Shown one piece after another: positions 33,801 to 37,046 of a stretch of DNA of 37,046 nucleotides (its first letter is position 1; each line of letters starts with the position of its first letter). The DNA is from an uncultured Clostridia bacterium (lineage in GTDB: Bacteria; Bacillota; Clostridia; Oscillospirales; Acutalibacteraceae). The position numbers were made by a program, and so were the translations under genes. The stretch is from positions 1 through 37,046 of the forward strand of contig CALWIZ010000028.1 of NCBI GenBank assembly GCA_944380885.1, given 5' to 3'. The notes below the pieces were generated by a model. The model was not told the origin of the DNA. It did no database searches and worked only from the letters and a program-made list of their open reading frames with translations.

Positions 33801-36800
33801 CAGCATACAGGCACCGTTACCGGAGATATCACTTCAGTTACTGCCGAGGACGGAACCGTAGGCGCTTATTTTGAAAACAATAAGGTAGACTACGGTAATG
33901 TAGGCGGCGGATACAAAGCTTTAAGCATAAGCGCGGTATTTACCGCAACAGAGGAAAATCTTGCTAAAATGACCGAGGAAACCGCCGCACTGATAGCAAG
34001 GGACGCGTTTGATGCTAATGCTTCAAGCAATGACACCTTCTTCCTTGGAATTGATCCGGACAGTAAAACGGCGGTAAGCCGCTATAAAGGAATTTGGTGG
34101 GAGAACGCTGCTATTACAAGCTGTGAATCAAATGACCAGAGCGTTCCGATAGACAACAACAAGCATTTGCTGACTATGAGCTATGACGGCATAACGGTCA
34201 CTCTTTATATTGACGGTGTGTGTGTTTACGACAGCTTTGTTGAAAGCCACAGTACCCTTTTAGATGCCGATACCTCCACAGTAATAGGCGCGTATTCTGA
34301 TATGGACAAAGTAGCCGGAGCCTTTTGCGGTATTATAGACGAAATACAGCTTACCGGCAATCAGGTGAGTGCTGAATGGGAAAACTTCCGTTACAATAAC
34401 TATTTCGGAGACGCTGTTCAATACGGTAAAATGGTAGAAAAAGACGCCGAAGAGCTTGCAATTTCTATAGCTCAGCCTTACACCGGCGCTCATCTTGAAA
34501 ACGGCAAGACCACGGTTTCCGGCGTTATAAACAAACCTGCCGAGATCACTGCCGAAATAAACGGAGAGACTGTTTCCTGCGGTAATTTTGATTTCGGAGA
34601 GTTTGAGTTTGAGCTTCCCGTAAATGGGATTGATGAACAGGAACTTGTACTGACCGCCGCTTTCAGAGACGATAAGACCGAAACCGCAGAAGCTGCGATA
34701 ACCCTTATTCTTACCGATGAACAAGCACCCGCACAGCCTGAGCTTTCCGATTTGTCTTCAAGCGGAGAGCTTCATACCCAAAGCAACACTCTTACCCTGA
34801 CAGTAAAGACCGACGACCTTGAAAAGCTTACCGCTCAGTTTTACCAGAACGAGCTTGTTACTCTTAATGAAGAAAATACCGTGCTTTATGTCGGCAGCAC
34901 TCAGGAAAAACTGGCTGACGCCATCCGTCCGGGAGACGGAACAAAATCGGATAAGCTTTTCACAGAAACTTCAGATGAAAATGCAACACCTTATCAAATT
35001 TATGAAATTACCCTTACGGATGCACAGGCTTCCAACGATAAATTCCATATTGTATGGAACGGAAGCACCGAAAGAGAAGTCACCGCTTATGTGTTCGACT
35101 ATGCGGCGGACGGCTGGTCAGAGCTTGCCCATGCTTACAATGAAGAAACCGGCGCAGGCACCATGGATATAACCGTTAAAAACGAGAATATCCTTGACGG
35201 TAACAAGATGTATCTGCTTATCTGGCGCGGAATGAGAAACGATGTTGCAAAACGTACCGATTTCCGTCCTTCAACGGGAGAATATGACTTCAGCTTCCAG
35301 ATAGTCCCCGATACTCAGCTTTATGCACAGTCATATCCCGACCGTGCGCTCACACAGTTCCAGTGGATAGCCGATACCTTCGATTCCATAAAGTCAAAAA
35401 TGGTTCTCTCTGTAGGTGATGTAGCAAACCGTCCTTACCTCAATCAGGAATACCAGTGGCAGAATATGGACGCCGCTTACAAAATCCTCAACGATAACAA
35501 CATTCCTTACGCCATAGGCTGGGGCAACCACGACTATGACCGCGAAGAGCCCAGCAACCTTATTCTTTACAAGAAGTATTTCTCTGCTGAACGCCTTAAG
35601 AATTCTGCGGGAAAATACTGGGGTGATTCTATGGATAATGACTGCGCTTATTATCTTATGGAAGAAAAGGGCGCTAAAATTATGATACTCACCGTAGGAT
35701 ACTGGGCGACCGAAGAAGAATACGAGTGGGCGCAGAATGCTATTGAAGAGCATCCCGACTATTCGGTGATCATCGTTACCCACATGTATGTTGACCGTTA
35801 CGGTAACCTGCAGGGCGACCAGTCACTTGAATTTGAAGCAAAGCTTGTTGAACCGTATGTAAATGTTAAAATGGTGCTTAACGGTCATGACCACGGTTCT
35901 AATATAAGGTATGATGTTGAAGGCGAAGGCACTGCCCACGAGCATATAGTATGGAGCCTTGACACTGACTACCAGCGCGCTCCGTACGGCGGCGGCGGTT
36001 ACGTGCGAAATATGCATATCGACCTTGAAAATGACCTTGTTTATTTCAACACCTATTCCCCCATACACGACAGCACGGAATTCGGCTTTAGCCGTCTGCC
36101 TCAGACGGAAACCCCCGGAATGTATAAGAAAAACATGGAAGAATTTGTGATTCCGGTTGATTTCGGCGGTAATACCGAACGCTCTGTCAGAACCGATTCG
36201 CTCACCATATCCTGCGGAGATGCCAAACCATTAGGTGAGGCACAGAACATTGTCGGCAGCCAGAGCGTAAGCGTAGATTTTGAAGGTCTTGAGATGAATA
36301 CAGGATATGAATGGTATGCGGTTCTTACCGACGAGGCGGGTCACTCCACCGTCAGCAAAACCATGCAGTTCTTTGTATCAGAGCTTGATACCTCGGCTTT
36401 GAAGGCTGCGATAGAAAATGCCGAAGCGATTGAGCTTTCGGATTATGAAGAAGCCGGTAAGGCAGAGTTTATTGCGGCATTGGAAGCGGCAAAGGCCGTC
36501 CTTAACAATCCAAATTCCACTCAGGCAGAGGTCGATAGTGCCGCGGCAGCTTTGAATGCGGCAAAAGACGCTCTCAAGCTTATCACAGATGACGGCGGCA
36601 GCGATAATAACGGCTCAGACGGCAGCGGTGACAGCGAAGACATTGATAATAATAATGACAATAATTACTCAGACGTTAATAGCGGTAATAATGACGGAAA
36701 CAGTTCAAACGGAAACGGCAGCGGTCAGAATAATTCTGACGCCGGTTCGGGAAATTCGGATATACCGCAAACCGGAAATGAAGATTATATTATCTTGTTT

Positions 36801-36872
36801 ACGGTATTATTAATGACAGGCGCCGTGGCGGTTATTCTAAGGCATAAGTTTCTTATCAGAAAGAAACACTGA
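30897..36872 (+). CDS. Cell-wall-anchored surface protein with two metallophosphoesterase domains
   Basis: About 1991 residues. In order: signal peptide (to about 34); a beta-helix region rich in short repeats (about 35-255); a fibronectin-like domain as in purple acid phosphatases (360-460); a first metallophosphoesterase (about 461-660) with TDTQ, SGDFVQTG, GNHE, LHKG and GHDH; a small helical domain; DUF2341 (about 840-950); a LamG-like lectin fold (to about 1180); two beta-rich regions; a second metallophosphoesterase (about 1465-1700) with PDTQ, VGDV, GNHDYD, THMY and GHDHGS; a FIVAR helical domain (about 1830-1895); an Asn/Gly/Ser-rich spacer; and the sortase signal IPQTG with hydrophobic tail and RKKH. 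Metal ligands of both catalytic domains look intact. The substrate is unknown. The start at 30897 has AGAGGG eight bases upstream; one at 30879 does not. Confidence 0.88.
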   Translation: MSIIKKKFKRALALFTTLAMMLGSLTSLTFVYASGAEGELNGEGTVQSPYQIGSEADYNLFAELLNEGNTKYIGSDKVFTLTNDLYLTEQPTIINSFSGTLDGQGHVILGLNMQGSIENISTYRLAMIIENTGTIKNLAVDTPNIIVTGGTKDSGPLVGVLTAKSANATFENCAIINANIQASGSDKAAGFAAENDGSTVTNCYFTGTVNAGLQPGAIFGYSKGSGTVVESCYIETVLTTNKYSGPVTAYPNRVKVYNTIVADGETTVTSNRDETFNGRLIGTYNKFNSNVFENNYVIEDYTINGVVAAGSDDPNSKFGKSVSEDEISAQSFYEDTLGWDFENVWKWESSLGHPALKYIDVGHTPDRVSVTFYGDTSTQKGFTWYTEGKCEQPAVRISKTTGFDSALEFIPTATETENGWRYKAVASGLEADTEYYYQVGDKDSGKYSLVGSFKTAPKNGGFTFINLTDTQAKSSAEAQLSANTIAEALRTVDNAEFIVHSGDFVQTGADEQMWKDMLNFSKESMMNTTIVPAAGNHEYEQNVFYDHFNLETPNDQDYSTGVYYSFDYGNTHFVTLNTNENAAQAISDAQLEWLRQDVKAARQRGASWVILNLHKGVYTTATHIMDEDVKGLRKILIPVIDELDIDLVLQGHDHILARTKVLKYDEDGEAYGAVAETETFTEIKNGNRIEYAMNPDGTIYLVMNTAGAKHYEQSTDVEGLDMDKYLELFDRSEQNANAQHFAGITVTDTRLEVNIYQMITGAPAVEMDGFGIDREVTPVIEIINGLPSADEVTAADTDRVEEAYSAFLKLNDSQRKAVINKDKLLALIEKLYSMGQVGDTLIQWNDPTAETRQSIAVRNDTAKEFTDAPVLLKLQNIPSGTERNTLKFYSMNGLPLSYEIENWDPDNVSTVWVRIPKIPANDAVNIWAYFGGEEADNDPSDVWNDDYQLVDHFSTASKDAEMRTDSTGQHTGTVTGDITSVTAEDGTVGAYFENNKVDYGNVGGGYKALSISAVFTATEENLAKMTEETAALIARDAFDANASSNDTFFLGIDPDSKTAVSRYKGIWWENAAITSCESNDQSVPIDNNKHLLTMSYDGITVTLYIDGVCVYDSFVESHSTLLDADTSTVIGAYSDMDKVAGAFCGIIDEIQLTGNQVSAEWENFRYNNYFGDAVQYGKMVEKDAEELAISIAQPYTGAHLENGKTTVSGVINKPAEITAEINGETVSCGNFDFGEFEFELPVNGIDEQELVLTAAFRDDKTETAEAAITLILTDEQAPAQPELSDLSSSGELHTQSNTLTLTVKTDDLEKLTAQFYQNELVTLNEENTVLYVGSTQEKLADAIRPGDGTKSDKLFTETSDENATPYQIYEITLTDAQASNDKFHIVWNGSTEREVTAYVFDYAADGWSELAHAYNEETGAGTMDITVKNENILDGNKMYLLIWRGMRNDVAKRTDFRPSTGEYDFSFQIVPDTQLYAQSYPDRALTQFQWIADTFDSIKSKMVLSVGDVANRPYLNQEYQWQNMDAAYKILNDNNIPYAIGWGNHDYDREEPSNLILYKKYFSAERLKNSAGKYWGDSMDNDCAYYLMEEKGAKIMILTVGYWATEEEYEWAQNAIEEHPDYSVIIVTHMYVDRYGNLQGDQSLEFEAKLVEPYVNVKMVLNGHDHGSNIRYDVEGEGTAHEHIVWSLDTDYQRAPYGGGGYVRNMHIDLENDLVYFNTYSPIHDSTEFGFSRLPQTETPGMYKKNMEEFVIPVDFGGNTERSVRTDSLTISCGDAKPLGEAQNIVGSQSVSVDFEGLEMNTGYEWYAVLTDEAGHSTVSKTMQFFVSELDTSALKAAIENAEAIELSDYEEAGKAEFIAALEAAKAVLNNPNSTQAEVDSAAAALNAAKDALKLITDDGGSDNNGSDGSGDSEDIDNNNDNNYSDVNSGNNDGNSSNGNGSGQNNSDAGSGNSDIPQTGNEDYIILFTVLLMTGAVAVILRHKFLIRKKH

Positions 36873-36907
36873 ACAATGAACCGCGATAGTAATTAAAATA
36901 TTTTTAT

Positions 36908-36943
36908 CTGAGACCGGAGCGGTGAATACCGCTCCGGTCTCAG
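36908..36943. terminator. 16-base perfect inverted repeat, probable terminator
   Basis: Arms CTGAGACCGGAGCGGT and ACCGCTCCGGTCTCAG with a GAAT loop lie 36 bases after the surface protein stop. No T run follows on the plus strand; on the minus strand ATAAAAATATTTT follows. It most likely ends the surface protein transcript. Confidence 0.6.
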
Positions 36944-36949
36944 CGTTAA

Positions 36950-37046
36950 TATAAGCCCTATGATAAACGTACCGTGTTAAACAACATAAAGGTATTTATG
37001 CGAGGATGGCTTGGATATTACGGAATAGCGGAAATGGACACGCTTA
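36950..37046 (+). pseudogene. Group II intron reverse transcriptase/maturase fragment (GIIM domain)
   Basis: The frame open from 36950 to the window end reads YKPYDKRTVLNNIKVF followed by MRGWLGYYGIAEMDTL. The RGW-GYYGIA-M segment is the signature of the maturase (GIIM) domain of group II intron-encoded proteins. The frame has a stop at 36947-36949, and no reverse transcriptase domain precedes it. What precedes it is the terminator of the surface protein gene, so only the C-terminal part of the maturase is present. The fragment continues past the window edge. It is probably a truncated copy, with the rest to the right. Confidence 0.65.

Noticed and set aside
36556..36813. Thr/Ile-rich 85-residue frame within the surface protein spacer
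   Set aside because: It is an out-of-frame reading of the repetitive Asn/Gly/Ser-coding spacer.
1..37046. CRISPR arrays, rRNA genes, intact prophage
   Set aside because: No regularly spaced direct repeats, rRNA segments or phage structural genes were seen when reading both strands.

Overview
The window looks like a chromosomal segment of a Gram-positive, low-to-moderate G+C member of the Clostridia, probably of the Oscillospiraceae/Ruminococcaceae type. This rests on strong GGAGG-type ribosome binding sites, near-consensus TTGACA/TATAAT promoters, an FtsK/SpoIIIE translocase next to a TepA-like ClpP homologue, a YerC/HisR regulator, the c-di-AMP receptor PstA, an ECF vitamin transporter subunit and a sortase-anchored surface protein. 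Both edges carry mobile-element sequence: IS200/IS605-like hairpins that interrupt a fruK gene at the left, and a group II intron maturase fragment at the right.

Layout, left to right. 1-4.8 kb (minus strand): truncated 1-phosphofructokinase, a ComEC-type metallo-beta-lactamase-fold hydrolase, FtsK/SpoIIIE and TepA. 4.9-7.2 kb (plus): a three-gene set likely to build or modify a membrane glycolipid (CrtO-like acyltransferase, UgtP/MGDG-synthase-like glycosyltransferase, Aur1-like PAP2 protein). 7.3-8.8 kb (minus): ECF S component and type III pantothenate kinase (coaX), a pantothenate/CoA unit. 8.8-10 kb: rpsF-ssb-rpsR behind a consensus promoter and a leader hairpin that covers the rpsF ribosome binding site. 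10.1-14.4 kb: PucR-type regulator, ftsE, ftsX and an EnvC-like M23 peptidase, a cell-wall hydrolysis module. 14.4-17.6 kb: VanZ/coiled-coil fusion, flavin reductase and a polysaccharide flippase.

17.7-26.6 kb is a compact histidine operon: hisR(yerC), a hisZ-hisG fusion, hisD, C, B, H, A, F, IE and a PHP-type histinidol-phosphatase gene (histidinol-phosphatase), almost all with 1-14 base overlaps, then greA. It encodes every step from PRPP/ATP to histidine, and a palindrome over the hisR -10 box is a candidate HisR operator. 26.6-30.2 kb holds an unusual ABC exporter with a PH-like and zinc-ribbon N-terminal extension, preceded by a structured ~180-nt leader and followed by a DUF1854 protein and PstA. 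From tRNA-Leu(CAA) at 30.3 kb onward the region looks like an integration hotspot: a decayed serine recombinase, a ~1990-residue cell-wall-anchored protein with two metallophosphoesterase domains, and the group II intron fragment.

The most unusual items are the ABC exporter/DUF1854 system with its uncharacterised leader, the HisZ-HisG fusion, the two-phosphoesterase surface protein, the VanZ gene whose ribosome binding site faces an AUA codon, and the acidic insertion in FtsX. All calls were made by reading the sequence; no database search was run.
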